A stretch of 64,000 bases of DNA from Plazaster borealis (GCA_021014325.1 CM037471.1:16388818-16452817); one strand, 5' to 3'. Numbered from the stretch's first letter, positions 21,231 to 32,572 are shown. Numbers and translations: made by a program. Notes: generated by a model not told the origin, from the letters alone.

Positions 21231-22616
21231 AGTTTTTAGGGATACGCTGTACAATTCCATGTGTCTCCAGTTTTCCAAGCTCTTCTTTGAGTTGGGGAAG
21301 GAGAGGAATGGGGATACGTCGAGGAGCGTTGATGCAGTAAGGTGTTGCATCCTTGGAGATTTTTATTTTTGCCGGGTGCCCCTGCATACATCCTGGGCCC
21401 TCAAAGACACTATCGTCGCTTATGAGAGAGTAAACACATTGTAGCAGTGCCTCACAAGCTTTCTTTTCAAGGACAGGGGAGCCTTGTTGAGGATCAAAAA
21501 CATCAATGTCTGTGTTTTGTCCTTCACCTGGTATATCAGTCTGGTTTGGCCTAGTGGTGTCACTTTACCACCAAAAAATCCAGACAGGCGTGTGGATGAT
21601 CGGTTCAGTGTCTTGTCTACAATGTTGAGGGATTGGTAGATCGTGTTCGGCAAAATATTCACTTCCGAACCAGTGTCCAATTCCAACAGGAAGGACACGC
21701 ACTTGCCATGTAGGTAGAGATTTTGTTTCCAAACATCATCTATTTGCAGCGTTTCGTGGTTAATGGCACCGACGAAGAAATCACTGTCATCTCTTTGGTC
21801 GCTTTCATCCTCATCTGATTGAAGAACTGCCCTAATTTGTTTACGTGAAGATCTGCACACCTTTGAAAAATGTCCAACCTTCTTGGAGTTGTTACAGGTT
21901 CGCCCCTTGGCTGGGCAGGACTTATGCGACATGTCGTAGCCGCAATTGTTACAAAGTTTTTCCTCATAAGGTGGCTTTGTTGGTTTGTGTTTGTTTCCTC
22001 CAGTAGGCTTTCCACGAGCCTTTGGCTTTCTTGCGTTGTGGAAAACAGTCTGCGCTGCAGCTCCCTCTCCACTTGATTTGATTTCCTTCAAATCTTTTGT
22101 TGCCATTTCCAGGGTTTTGGCAACTTCAACAACTTTCTGGAAGGTCAATCCATCTTTTGTCAGCAGATGCTTTTGGATGATTGACTGGAAATGCCACAAA
22201 CTATCCGATCTCGTAGTGCATCATCAAGGAATGCGCCAAATTTACATAGGCCTGCCAATGTCTGTAGCTCCACCGTACTGGGCAACTGTCTCTCCATTCT
22301 TCTGGTTGCGTTTGTAGAAGCGGAACCGTTCTGCTCTGACCAACCGCTTAGGGCCATAGTGTGAAATGAGCATATCACACAGTTCTTTGTATGATTGTTC
22401 TGATACCGGGCTTGGTTCCGACAAACTTTTCACAGTCTTGTAAACTGTCGGTCCAGCCACGCTCAGGAGTACTGCAGATTTCTTAACAGCAGGTATGTCA
22501 TTGGCGATGAAGTACAGTTCAAGTCTCTCAATATAATTGTTTATATCCTCCACTTGGTCGTATTGATCCAACCGACCGATCAATATGGAGGGCGCCCCCA
22601 CGGAAGATTGCGCCAT
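21231..22616 (-). pseudogene. Ty3/Gypsy gag-pol fragment (gag, zinc knuckles, protease, start of RT)
   Basis: On the - strand, gag starts at 22616 (MAQSSVGAPSILIGRLDQYD) and continues with ERLELYFIANDI and YKELCDMLISHYGPKRLV. A second open frame (22199-21420) contains a Cys/His cluster (CNNCGYDMSHKSCPAKG, then VGHFSKVC), acidic linker and aspartic protease motif ELDTGSEVNILP with the catalytic DTG. After a stop and frameshift, 21415-21240 reads VFEGPGCMQGHPAKIKISKD, PRRIPIPLLPQLKEEL and GIVQRIPKN, the N-terminus of a Gypsy RT. It then stops at the 15-mer block. RT core, RNase H and integrase are absent. The zinc-knuckle layout resembles the K02A2.6/Mag-like group. A frameshift also splits gag near 22200-22250. 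Confidence 0.9.
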
Positions 22617-22771
22617 CGTGTAGTGTACTCACGTAGCGATTCACACAGTGAAAAACAAAATATCGACGAACTATTATCGTGACTTTCTTACTGTCTTTTG
22701 TGGCGTGATTAATACACAAATCGTGACAAATTCTCAATGATTTTGTCGTCTTAAATATTTACTAGACCCAG

Positions 22772-22782
22772 CGCTGCCACCA
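22772..22782 (-). other. Probable tRNA primer-binding site
   Basis: Directly beside the LTR end, the - strand reads TGGTGGCAGCG, in the position and style of a retrotransposon primer-binding site. The exact tRNA is not assigned. Confidence 0.6.
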
Positions 22783-22954
22783 TGTTATGTTCAGAGTCCT
22801 TCAAACTAGTAAATATGATCATGGAACGAACTCACCGTTTAACTGTAAACTCGTGAATGGGGGCGGCCATCTTCAAACCCTTTATTCTGTAGTAACTTGT
22901 AGTTCATGAGAACACAACAACTTGTAGTTCATGATAACACAACACCATACAACA
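22783..22954 (-). mobile_element. 5' LTR of the Gypsy element (approximate left limit)
   Basis: On the - strand it would run from about 22954 (TGTTGTATGG) to 22783 (...CATAACA), giving TG...CA ends, and contains AGAATAAAGG, a possible polyadenylation signal. A near-repeated unit with CATGAACTACAAGTT occurs twice. It lies just before the primer-binding site and gag. The outer boundary is uncertain because no target duplication or second LTR is visible. Confidence 0.55.
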
Positions 22955-23032
22955 GCACCAGTAGTAGAAGATAAATAATTGGCATCAAGGAAATTGCAAA
23001 CATTATATAATAATGTAAAAAATGTATCTCTC

Positions 23033-23047
23033 GGTAACTCGTGTTAC
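23033..23047 (+). repeat. Isolated copy of the 15-mer repeat
   Basis: GGTAACTCGTGTTAC, one base different from the main form, just beyond the Gypsy LTR. Confidence 0.6.
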
Positions 23048-24084
23048 CATATTAAGAGTATCTGAAAGTAAGCGATGAAAGAAAAAATGAAGGATGGTTC
23101 TTAAAATTTGATGGATATTTCTTGTACACCATATTTCATAGGGATATAAAATGTATCAAATTTTTAAGGAAAATTGCTTATGTTTTAACAAGGGGCCCAT
23201 TTATATAGGATTTTTCAACTTAAAAAATAATACACTAGGCCTATCCGAACAAATGCATTTTTACAAACAAACTGTTAAGCAAATTCAGAAAAAAAGTTAT
23301 AAGTTGATCCTGGCATGTGTTTGGAATAATATGAAAGTGGAAAGAAATATGTAGACACAATTTAAATTTTTTGAGTCGTGTCCACTTTGGCTTGGGGTGC
23401 ATTAAAAGACCACATTATAAGCTTGTCAAAAGTAATATTATTTGAGATTATGTGCAGTGTGTCACATTCACAGGTTCTTCAATTAATTGTCAGTGCTTAC
23501 AAGTGTATGATTCGCTCTGTCAATATCCTGACAAGCTGGACCCAGTATTTGGCAAGCTTTTACATTGACCTTGTTCAGCGGTTTTGAAAGTTCTCTGACA
23601 TCATTGCAAAAGACAAATATTTGAATATACACGATGTTTGTTTTGCTCACATTTTTAAGCTGCTTTTAATTAATTGCAGTCTGTGTTAAACCATGGTTAA
23701 ACCTACAAAATACTACTGTGTAATGCTACTGACCATGTGAGAATTTATTGAAAGTAAAGTAATATGGAGGCAATGTAAAATCTAATATTATAAACTGTGC
23801 TAACTGCTAGTCTTCATGTCAACCATACATGTAGATCAGGGTGTGAATGTTGCAACATATATACAATGTATACAATATACACCACACTTCCTTGTCATTT
23901 GATTGGTGGAACAAGAGTCACATGTCATACTTTATTTTACCAGGACTGTATACTGATCTGACACTCCATAAATACTCAATGCTTGTGTAGTAGGGATGCG
24001 TACATCAGATGACACTCATAACTGCAAGACACTGGTCAGTTAATGCTTCAAGAGTAAATTTTTATTGTGTACAATGTATACGTG
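23048..24084. other. No gene recognised
   Basis: AT-rich. The frames at 23151-23354 and 23378-23587 have no recognisable motif. Confidence 0.4.
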
Positions 24085-24290
24085 GACATGTGCACAGCCC
24101 AACACAGACTGATCAGGCAGAATTAAGAAATTGTTATGGTGTATAGGAATTACAACTACCTTGTTATGATAGTAAGTAAGTGTGTATACGTGCATACAGG
24201 TAATAAGACCAATTAAAAGTCCAATACACTCTGGTTTTGAGCAATAAAGACATTGATAGCATAAACATCAGTCTGCGAGTAGCCTGGAGA
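24085..24290. repeat. Dispersed repeat, inverted partner of 17532-17720
   Basis: Reverse-complement relative of the left copy; shared blocks are listed there. It directly abuts a TTAA MITE on its right. Confidence 0.7.
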
Positions 24291-24334
24291 CATTCAGTGG
24301 TATACTGAATTGAAAGAAAAATTTAAGTTTTTCA

Positions 24335-24681
24335 AAAGGCACTGAACACGTTTTGTAATTGTCAAAACCAGTGTTCTCACTTGGTGTATAATCCCAACGT
24401 ATGCATAAAATAACAAGCCTGTGAAAATTTGGGCTCAATTGGTCATCGAAGTTGCAAGAAAATGATGAAAGAAAAAACACCCTTGTTGTACAAATTTGTG
24501 TGCTTTCAGATAGGAATAAAAACTTCTTGCAAGAAGTTTTTGTTATTTTAGTGAGAAATTACCTCTTTCTCAAAAACTACATTACTTCAGAGGGAGTCGA
24601 TTCCTACAATGTTTTATACTGTCAACAGCTCTTACCAAGTAAGTTTTTTGAGTCATTACCAAACGTGTACGATACATTTAA
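24335..24681. mobile_element. TTAA MITE, 'AAAGGCACTG' family, copy A
   Basis: Begins AAAAGGCACTGAACACGTTT, ends with a degraded complement (ACCAAACGTGTACG), and is flanked by nearby TTAA. Shares with the copies at 50254 and 52091: CAAGAAAATGATGAAAGAAA, TGTGTGCTTTCAGAT and AAATTACCTCTTTCTCAAAA. The centre has its own hairpin, AAAAACTTCTTG/CAAGAAGTTTTT. Non-coding, with partial palindromic structure. Confidence 0.8.
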
Positions 24682-25797
24682 CTTAGTCCTATAAAGACTC
24701 ATAATGCTAACGTGTACCACAAACAATGCAAACTACACATCTTACAAACTATTTTATTTTACCATGAAGAATTTAAGAAGCCATACTGAATTTTTTTACA
24801 AACACAGCCTAGACACACTGTTTTCAGATAAACAAATTGTCAAGTCCTTTAGAGTAATGTGCCACATCTTCAAAAATCCAATGAATGAAGGGGTTGGGCG
24901 TTTTCAACACGACCCATGTTTCCACCCCTGCCAAACACCCAGTGAATCTGTGATTGGGGTTTCCTTCCTTGCGCAATTTTTTTTTTTTTTTGGGGGGGGG
25001 GGGCACTCGTATGTAACTAGACATTACCCATTGTCAATTTTCATAAAGTAAACTGACATTTCATGTGAGCACAAGGGGGGTTCAAAATTCACAAAAAGTC
25101 ACGTCGGTACAATTTTACATTTTTGAGGGACCCATTACACAAAAAGTAGATTTTGATACCAATTTTGACAGGGGATATGTTGGGTACCAGGCATCACAAA
25201 TATCAATTATCAGGGGTACCTCATCTCGATTTTGAGATATGGGCCTCTGAAATTGCCAAAACTCATCGGTGAAAGAAGGGGGCAGGGCTACGAGGTTCAA
25301 GGGGTGGTATCTTTAAAAACAAACAAGATTTGGCAGAATTTTTGTTGTGTGTGCTCAAAAACCTATAGAGGGTTGTTTACCCCTAGGTAAGTTGGAATGG
25401 AATGACCCATTAGTTAGAAAAGAAGGACCATCACCATTTAGGACCTACATGTACCACAGCCAATGCACAAAACAGTGGGTCAAATGTAAGCTGCACAGGT
25501 TCTTGGGAAAAAGTGAGACAGCACCTATATGATCCACTGCAATTATGAAACAAAAAATGTAGGTGATTTTAATGCCCAAATTTCAAAAAGTCACATTGAA
25601 ATTTAAACAGTCCCTTAAGCCCTTGTGCCCTTTGTGTCAATGTTGAACAGAAAGCCTGTGCTCTGATTCTTCACCCTTAATTTTTTTAAATCTTTGTTTT
25701 CTGACATGTCTGAGACCATTCTTAAAGACATATATTTGTACTGGGACACAAGTTATAAATACAGAAGCGATTACTTCCCCTTTTTTCTTCTTTACAG
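24682..25797. other. No gene recognised; simple repeats
   Basis: Contains a T-run followed by a G-run at about 24978-25002. The right end is a pyrimidine tract (CCCCTTTTTTCTTCTTTACAG) forming the acceptor of the first coding exon of the ankyrin gene. Confidence 0.4.
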
Positions 25798-26175
25798 AAC
25801 CTGAATGTTTGGATATTGATGCGCAATTTATCACTTGAGAATGTGTTTGCCCTGGATGTACTTTCACCCGTCATTATACACGTTTCATGCTGTCTGTTGT
25901 ACGTTCATCCACATCATCATACCTCAAGATGGCAGAAGCCAATCTTGTCCTGTGCGATGTATTCTGGCGTGCAAATCTCGCCTGTAACCCATATGTCCAT
26001 GGTGATCCAAAGCTCAACTTCGATGAACTTTGGCCAAATGAATTACAGCTTTCGAGACTATTGGAATGTCTGTTTAATGATGGTTTCCGGCTTCAGGCAT
26101 TGGCATATAGCAAATTTGCATTAAGATGTGGATCATTAAGGATGCTGAAAGTGCTACTTAAGAACAAATATATTG
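25798..26175 (+). CDS. Ankyrin-repeat protein, first coding exon
   Basis: The exon begins after a strong acceptor (pyrimidine tract plus TTTACAG) and ends at ATTG followed by GTAAGT, in phase 1. In-frame ATGs are at 25887 and 25929; an in-frame TGA lies upstream of both. I prefer 25929, which has A at -3 and G at +4 and gives MAEANLVLCDVFWRANLACN. The coding part then has a helical, ankyrin-like stretch (LLECLFNDGFRLQALAYSKF, then RCGSLRMLKVLLKN). The codon broken by the intron is completed by the next exon to give ...KNKYIDIKD. 5' UTR sequence precedes the ATG, and at least one upstream non-coding exon is implied. With the exons at 31009, 41211, 44684 and 61665, this builds one protein of at least 282 residues. 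The specific ankyrin protein is not recognised. Confidence 0.85.
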
Positions 26176-27036
26176 GTAAGTAGAGATATAAATATGTACA
26201 AACTTTGCTAAAGTGACAGGACATTGTCATTGCTGTACTACTAGTACCACTAGTACTAAACGATTAAACGTCGCTTGTTTCCCGAAGTTGAGGGTTGGAC
26301 TTTACTGTTAATTAAAAGTAATAAGTACCTAAGAGTGTTTATAAATGCACTCTTATTGGTCGAAGACTGGTCACGTTGGGGTGTATTAACATGTGATGTA
26401 AAGACCGGGTCTGTGAACTAGCGAATAAATGGCCCCTATAAGCACATAGTTGTGTAAAAGTTCTGTATACACTGTGCTTGTTGTCATGGTTGTGCGAGAA
26501 CTATCAAATCAACTATGTTTTCTTTGTTCGTTTTTGTTTTGAAGTGTTTTTGTTTTAGCAAGGACAGATGGTGCCGCGTGGTCGCGCATACCACACGTAG
26601 ACGTGAACGCGCAGACTATGTATCAATTTAAAGGTAGCTGGTGTACAACGCGCATGAAACCAGCATAATTCAAAGCATGCTACGAGCAACAGTAATTGAG
26701 TTTACTTTTGTTGTCCCTGACCCGCATGATTCGTCGTTGTTTTCCGTGTGTTTGGTTCCCCACTTTATTTGTTGGTTTTGTTCCTCTCCTGCATGCTCCA
26801 CCCTCACTCGCTCAATCTGTTTTGGTCCCTACATGTAGATGGTTTTGTTTTTTGGGTTTTTTTCCTTTACTATTTGTTTCTTTTATTTACTTTACTTTAT
26901 TTTATTTTTCCTGCTTTTTTTTACATGTAGTTATTTATCTAGGGCTTACTTTCTTTTGTTATTTTTACTGTTGTTTACATAATTATTTGTTTTGTTTGGT
27001 TTACTTCTTTACTCATCTTCATGTACTTTATATAGG
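26176..27036. other. Intron 1, left part: no gene recognised
   Basis: Long T-rich stretch at 26840-27010, responsible for hydrophobic-looking spurious frames. No RNA gene before the SINE. Confidence 0.5.
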
Positions 27037-27395
27037 GTGTCGTGGCCGAGCGGTTAAGAGCATCGAATTCAAGTTCTGGTGAATAAGTCATCGGGTTGTG
27101 GGTTCGAATCCCGGTCATGACACTTGTGTCCTTGAGCAAGACACTTAACTGTAATTGCTTCTCTTCACCCAGGGGTATAAATGGGTACCTGCGAGGGTAG
27201 AGGTTGATATTGTGTTTGAAAAAGCCTTCGCAGCGCTAAGGTTGCCCAATTAAGGTTGTATACTCCCCAGGGAGCTGAGAAAGATTAAAGGAATGTTATT
27301 GGCCCAATGACCAGGGCACTAATGTAAAGTGCATTGAGACGTTTATTGTAAAATGCGCTTTATATAAGAACTTGTTATTATTATTATTATTATTA
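27037..27395 (+). mobile_element. Complete tRNA-derived SINE
   Basis: The head, 27037-27123, is tRNA-like of the Ser/Leu type: A box TGGCCGAGCGGTTAAGA, a long variable arm and B box GGTTCGAATCC, with ends GTGTCGT and ATGACAC able to pair. The body runs CTTGTGTCCTTGAGCAAGAC onward. The tail is TGCGCTTTATATAAG followed by ATT trinucleotides. The A and B boxes would be its internal RNA polymerase III promoter. I call it a SINE rather than a tRNA gene because of the body, tail and other copies at 45.2, 45.9, 61.4 and 63.9 kb. Confidence 0.85.
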
Positions 27396-27701
27396 TTACT
27401 TGTTTCTCTGTTATTTTTGTATGGTTTGTCTTGGTCAAATAAATAATAATAATAATAACAAAGGCGAACACCAACCAAAGTATTTCTATATGGACTGTTA
27501 ACTTTCAAAGCTCATAGTCTGGTTCTTGAAAATGTGCATGTAGTTACTTATGTGTAAGAGATTAGGTGCCACGCAAACGTTGAACAGCCTAAGGAATGGC
27601 CCTTGAACATGAGTAGAACATTTCTTAAAAATAACGGCGATAGACAAATCACAAATTCTGAAGATTTTTGTTGGTTTTTTTCGTTAAAGGTATTTATTAA
27701 T

Positions 27702-27830
27702 GGGAATAACAGTGTGCAGAGCTGGTCTTCAGCGGTTGGTAATGACCTTGGGCTTGTTCCATTAAAAGCCGCCAGCCACCAACCAGGTCATTACCAAGCA
27801 GTGAAGACCGGCTCCCACACTGTTATTCCC
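27702..27830. mobile_element. 129-bp palindromic MITE with TAAT target duplication
   Basis: GGGAATAACAGTGTG at the left end is matched by its reverse complement at the right. Symmetry continues through GGTCTTCA and GGTAATGACC for about 50 bp per arm with few mismatches. TAAT directly flanks both sides (27698-27701 and 27831-27834). No coding capacity. Confidence 0.85.
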
Positions 27831-27889
27831 TAATTAACACAAGGATGATTCAACTGTCTCTGGGTCAGCCTGCAACCTTGGGTATTTTT

Positions 27890-28260
27890 TGCAGTCACCT
27901 ACAGCTAGAGTTAGACCAACACAATGTTTGCAGTTCGACATCCCTGTTGGTATAAAATTGGGAGTTAAAAAATACCTTGATAAAAATTCCACAGAGCGTC
28001 TTGTGCATGAATTCATCCTATCCCATCTTGACTGTTGCAAATGCATATTAGTATTGTATCCCTTGGTCACATTGCCCCACTTCAACGTGTAAAACACATT
28101 TGTATGGCTATGATGAGCAAAGCACAGTGAACATGTCAAACAGATTTTACAGTCTTTTCTTCCCATTGTAAAATCATTGTAAAATGGATTCAATTCAAAA
28201 TTCTTCTTCTCGCATACACAGCAAGAAAAGGTCTAGCTCCCACATACCTCATTTAGTCTC
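27890..28260 (+). pseudogene. CR1/L2-like LINE, RT C-terminal relic
   Basis: The frame at 27889-28092 reads KYLDKNSTERLVHEFILSHL-DCC. This is the conserved 'yld...te.LVHaFi.S.LDYCN' block near the end of CR1/L2 RT. After frameshifts, FKILLLAYTARKGLAPTYL (about 28190-28250) is the next conserved block. The 5' part is missing and stops are present, so it is dead. Confidence 0.75.
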
Positions 28261-28377
28261 GTTTCTCAAAAGTTGTCAACATCATCCATCAACTGTCCAT
28301 CAATAAATAATACAACCTTATAAAGCGCACCTTCTAATAAAAGATTGCTCAAGGTGCTACAGAAGTCTTATAGAAGA

Positions 28378-28760
28378 CTATAAAGTTCTCTTTACAGAAA
28401 CTTGCAGTAAACAGAACTTTCTTTTGAAATGTGTTGAGAGAGTGTTTCTGACATCGCCATAGTTGGTGGTACGAGATTTAGGTACAAGGAGTCGCTTGAG
28501 GCAACTGAGAGAAGAGCATTGACAGTGCCTTTGAACATAGGTGGGTGCAGAATCGTGAAGTGCTTTTAAAGACAAGTTTGAGGACCTTGTACATGTATTC
28601 AATTCGTTTTGGTACTGGGAGCCAGTGGAGTTTATTATGTGTTTGTGCTTCTTAATTTTTGCCAGAACTCAAGTGGCATTGTGCAGGCTTCTCTGAAGTC
28701 TGGATGTGGATGCATTTGGCAAGCCGGCCAGAACTGCATTGCAGCAATCAACATCCAATC
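28378..28760 (-). pseudogene. CR1/L2-like LINE, RT C-terminal relic, opposite strand
   Basis: On the - strand, CCNAVLAGLPNASTSRLQRS (about 28750-28690), with its frame broken nearby, is followed by LSLKALHDSAPTYVQ, LVPKSRTTNYGDVR and NTLSTHFKRK. These match 'dYCNslL.GLP....rLQ', 'LKaLhd.aPtYl' and 'lvvPrsrt..yGdr.fs..aP..WN.LP..i'. This is the same domain as the + strand relic at 27890, arranged tail to tail with it. Frameshifted and 5' truncated. Confidence 0.75.
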
Positions 28761-29328
28761 CACAGTCAACTTTCCCTTGGCCCACACACACAAACATCCT
28801 CTATGCTCAATGACCATTTGCAGTGGCTGCACCAGCAATACTTGCACACTCCGAGACTGGCCCGCTGTAACTGGCAGCCTTGCGGGCCGCCAAAGCGTTC
28901 GGTTGACTGAAGGGCTAGTCTATCTGATTGTGCCCTCTGGAAACCATAGTTTTCCAGGTATTCATCATGCTCAACGTAAACTAAAGCTTCATCCTACATT
29001 TGTTGATGTTTTTGTGGCTACTTGTCTGCCCCTTTTTTGTCGTGTTTATGGGCTAAATAGAGTCCAAGTAGTCATTAAGTGATCAGGGTTGAATACTGGA
29101 AGTTATCAGCTGGTGTAAGGCGTGAACGTTTTCACGGTGATTGAGAATAAACATCTTAACATCAGTAGAAGCTTCCGTCATAAGTTTTTCATATAGACCA
29201 GCCCCCCCCCTTTGAGTGCTTAGTGCGCTACACCCGCCATCAACTCATTTAAGACTCAGTTGAAAAGGCATCTTTTCAGACAATCAAGAGTGTTTGGAAA
29301 TGCCCATGGAAAGCGTGTTATAATTATT
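28761..29328. other. No further gene recognised
   Basis: The + strand frames at 28609-29082 are the antisense of the LINE relic and its continuation. A C-run is at about 29202. Confidence 0.4.
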
Positions 29329-30199
29329 AGGTGTTCGGCCAATTCGGACACGGCCTTGTTTGTTTTCAGCTTTAACGTTTCATCCATAATTGGTAATATA
29401 TGTAGTGCCATTTAAGGTGAACATCTGGTTGTTTTCAATGTAAAGGTTTAAATGTTTGACCATATCACTGCAACCCGTTTTGCTTGTGGAATGGTAAGGG
29501 CACCAAGGCGTTTTCCCCTTGGTATGAAAGGGCAAATCTATGAGGAAATTGTTAATTTCTGTTATTTCAAGGGGCACCAAGGCAGTGACCAGGGGCAACA
29601 GAGGCAATTGCCTCAGTTGCCTCCATAGAGTATCTGGCTTGCCAAACTTTAAATTAATTTTACAATGATAAACAAAATATTTGATAGCCTTTTTAAAATA
29701 AAAGTAGGCTCTGATTTGGTTGTAAGGATTCATGTATTTCCTTTCAGCATGGTACGGTAGTGATTTGTTTGCTCTTGGGATGGATGAACACCTAAAAACA
29801 ACAGGTGAATGTAGCACAGCCCAGCTTTTGTAAATACAAATAAGCTAAAGAATTTGAATATTTTTGCATTTCAACGTCCGGTTTCGACCGGAAGACAAGG
29901 TTGTGTCAGTGCAACTTTAATGAAGTGTGTTAGAAGTGTTTGAACCGGAAGTCAAGGTCAAATGAGGTCACACTTTGTTTTTTAATATTAAATGTTTATT
30001 TCAAATGTAGCTAGACACATAATGGCGTCATCATGACGTCACTACAACGGTGCCTTTTGTGAAGTTTAAAGGATGTGTGAGCTTGAGAAGTGCGTCTTTA
30101 TTAGCCGACAATTGCGGGGGAGAAGAAGAAGAAGAAGTAATACGAAGACACAATACAAACAAAAACAAGAGGTGTGCCGGGCGGATTGCCTCAACACCT
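29329..30199. mobile_element. Candidate element(s) with terminal hairpins facing each other
   Basis: Left hairpin 29329-29356 (AGGTGTTCGG...CGGCCT, preceded by ATT and followed by TGTTTG). Right hairpin, inverted, 30170-30199 (AGGTGT...ACACCT); on the - strand this reads TAGGTGTTGAGG...CACACCTCTTGTTTTTG. An oligopurine GAAGAAGAAGAAG tract lies inside the right end, and the body contains the CTTCCGGT-type motif shared with other copies. Hairpin ends of this form recur at 32840, 42307 and 49295. A - strand frame of 145 codons (29817-29380) inside has no recognisable domain and may be chance. This may be one element or two abutting copies. Confidence 0.55.
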
Positions 30200-31008
30200 A
30201 CGTAAAGCAAAACCAGGAATAAACAAAATACCCAGGCTAAGACAAATCAATGAAACAACTGACTTTTTTTTAGATTGTTTGGAAGCTGCAAGTGAGCTAC
30301 ATGAAGAGTGAGTGAATCTCCAGCTTTGACCACACATTTGTTGGTATCATGACTTGCATGAGAGAACTTTTACTTCAAATGCTTTGATACATTACTGTCA
30401 GGTCATTCCTACATATGGCAGACCATAGTGCTTGAAGCATTGTTTAGATGTAATCGTCTTTAAAACCACATACGTTTCCAACTTCAGATCAGTCTTTTAT
30501 AGTTTACTTCATGTTCCTTTCAACGGTCAAGAACATATTTAGCCATCCAGATAAAATGAGAGAGCTTGAAGATTGGATGGAGTGTCATCAGCCTTTCTAC
30601 TTTTATTTACTTGAAAGATTAGTTGTAATGTCTAAATTGTCAATCATGTTTTGTTAGAAAAATTCAAGATTGCGGCGAGTATAAAATTAGATGGCAGCGA
30701 TTATATATTCCAGCGCCAACAGAAGATCAGCTAGTTTTCCACAGAAAACCTTCCACTATAGTCTCTAAAGCAGAGTGTGTTTTTTTTTTTTTTTTTTTTT
30801 TTACAGTCAGCTGTGTATGCAAAACAAAGCTATGCCATTACGAATTGAAAAACACAGTTCAAAATCTTGCCAGTATGCCTGGTACTTACTCTATTTTTTG
30901 GACAATCTGCAGTTGCATGCCTGATTTACCCAAGAGTTCATATTTTTGTCAGGATTTTCAAGACAAAATCATGCTGTTTTATTTTCTCCTGAATTATGTT
31001 TGACACAG
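30200..31008. other. Intron 1, right part: no gene recognised
   Basis: AT-rich, with a 22-base T run at about 30781. Ends with the acceptor TTTGACACAG of the next ankyrin exon. Confidence 0.5.
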
Positions 31009-31131
31009 ATATAAAAGATGTTTTCAATGATGGCAACAGTTTGCTTCATGTTGCATGTGTTTCATCAAACACCAAGGCAGTTGCATGGTTGATTAATGAA
31101 GGTATTTCCCTCAGAACACTTGACAAAAAAG
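31009..31131 (+). CDS. Ankyrin-repeat protein, coding exon 2
   Basis: Bounded by TGACACAG and GTAAGC, 123 bp, phase 1 at both ends. Joined to the preceding exon it reads YIDIKDVFNDGNSLLHVACV, then KAVAWLINEGISLRTLDKKG. This is a clear ankyrin unit with 'DGnSlLHvA' and 'avawLi..Gi.....D..G'. The phase-1 G at the end is completed by the exon at 41211. The intron that follows is about 10 kb and holds a minisatellite and several mobile elements. Confidence 0.9.
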
Positions 31132-31304
31132 GTAAGCAATAGTGCAATAGGCCTTAAAGTAATGCCCAATTTAACGCGCATTGTATATGAAACTACTTGT
31201 TTATCCATACAGAACATGTTTTAGAAAGACTAGTTTCAGAGGACTTATTTATTCATTGTGGATGAGGGATCAGTAGGCTGTGGCTAATAAGCCTGACATT
31301 GTCC

Positions 31305-32516
31305 ACATGACAGACCAGACACATTACAACGGGGGCAGCCCACTGGCCAAGGCCACTCCACTTTTGTGCACATGACAGACCAGACACATTACAACGGGGG
31401 CAGCCCACTGGCCAAGGCCACTCCACTTTTGTGCACATGACAGACCAGACACATTACAACGGGGGCAGCCCACTGGCCAAGGCCACTCCACTTTTGTGCG
31501 CATGACAGACCAGACACATTACAATGGGGGCAGCCCACTGGCCAAGGCTACTCCACTTTTGTGCACATGACAGACCAGACACATTACAACGGGGGCAGCC
31601 CACTGGCCAAGGCCACTCCACTTTTGTGCACGTGACAGACCAGACACATTACAATGGGGACAGCCCACTGGCCAAGGCCACTCCACTTTTGTGCACATGA
31701 CAGACCAGACCATTACAATGGGGGCAGCCCACTGGCCAAGGCCACTCCACTTTTGTGCACATGACAGACCAGACACATTACAACGGGGGCAGCCCACTGG
31801 CCAAGGCCACTCCACTTTTGTGCACATGGGGGCAGCCCACTGGCCAAGGCCACTCCACTTTAGTGCACATGACAGACCAGACACATTACAATGGGGGAAG
31901 CCCACTGGCCACGGCCACTCCAACTTTGTGCACATGACAGACCAGACACATTACAATGGGGGCAGCCCACTGGCCAAGGCCACTCCACTTTTGTGCACAT
32001 GACAGACCAGACACATTACAATGGGGGCAGCCCACTGGCCAAGGCCACTCCACTTTTGTGCACATGACAGACCAGACACATTACAATGGGGGCAGCCCAC
32101 TGGCCAAGGCCACTCCACTTTTGTGCACATGACAGACCAGACACATTACAATGGGGGCAGCCCACTGGCCACGGCCACTCCACTTTTGTGCACATGACAG
32201 ACCAGACACATTACAATGGGGGCAGCCCACTGGCCACGGCCACTCCACTTTTGTGCACATGACAGACCAGACACGTTACAATGGGGGCAGCCCACTGGCC
32301 AAGGCCTCTCCACTTTCTTGCACATGACAGACCAGACACATTACAATGGGGGCAGCCCACTGGCCACGGCCACTCCACTTTTGTGCACATGACAGACCAG
32401 ACACATTACAATGGGGGCAGCCCACTGGCCACGGCCACTCCACTATTGTGCACATGACAGACCAGACACATTACAATGGGGGAAGCCCACTGGCCAAGGC
32501 CACTCCACTTTTGTGC
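31305..32516. repeat. 65-bp minisatellite, about 18-19 units
   Basis: The unit starts ACATGACAGACCAGACACAT and continues through GGGGGCAGCCCACTGGCC and AAGGCCACTCCACTTTTGTG. Starts fall every 65 bp (31305, 31370, 31435 and so on). Copies are highly similar, with recurring variants (AACGGGG/AATGGGG, CCAAGG/CCACGG). One unit near 31695 has lost two bases and one near 31824 lacks about 22. The array lies in an ankyrin-gene intron. The unit is not a multiple of 3, and the long frames across it on both strands are by-products. Confidence 0.95.
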
Positions 32517-32572
32517 ATAAAAATGTTTAAAACTTTTAGTGTGTACATGTACCCATACCTATAGTGCCAACT

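Noticed and set aside
21870..22317. Two + strand frames of 68 and 110 codons
   Set aside because: They are the antisense of the Gypsy gag and zinc-knuckle region, which reads convincingly on the - strand.
26696..27082. 128-codon hydrophobic + strand frame
   Set aside because: Produced by a T-rich stretch that runs into the SINE; no signal of a real gene.
27037..27123. tRNA-Ser/Leu gene
   Set aside because: The sequence is tRNA-like, but it continues into a conserved body and ATT tail and recurs as a family, so it is a SINE head.
29380..29817. 145-codon - strand frame
   Set aside because: No recognisable domain, and it lies inside a repeat-bounded block; kept only as a remark in the element entry.
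31519..31935. 138-codon - strand frame across the minisatellite
   Set aside because: The 65-bp unit has few stops in several frames on both strands; the protein repeats just mirror the array.
31305..32516. CRISPR-like array
   Set aside because: Units are contiguous and fully repeated with no unique spacers, and the DNA is eukaryotic.
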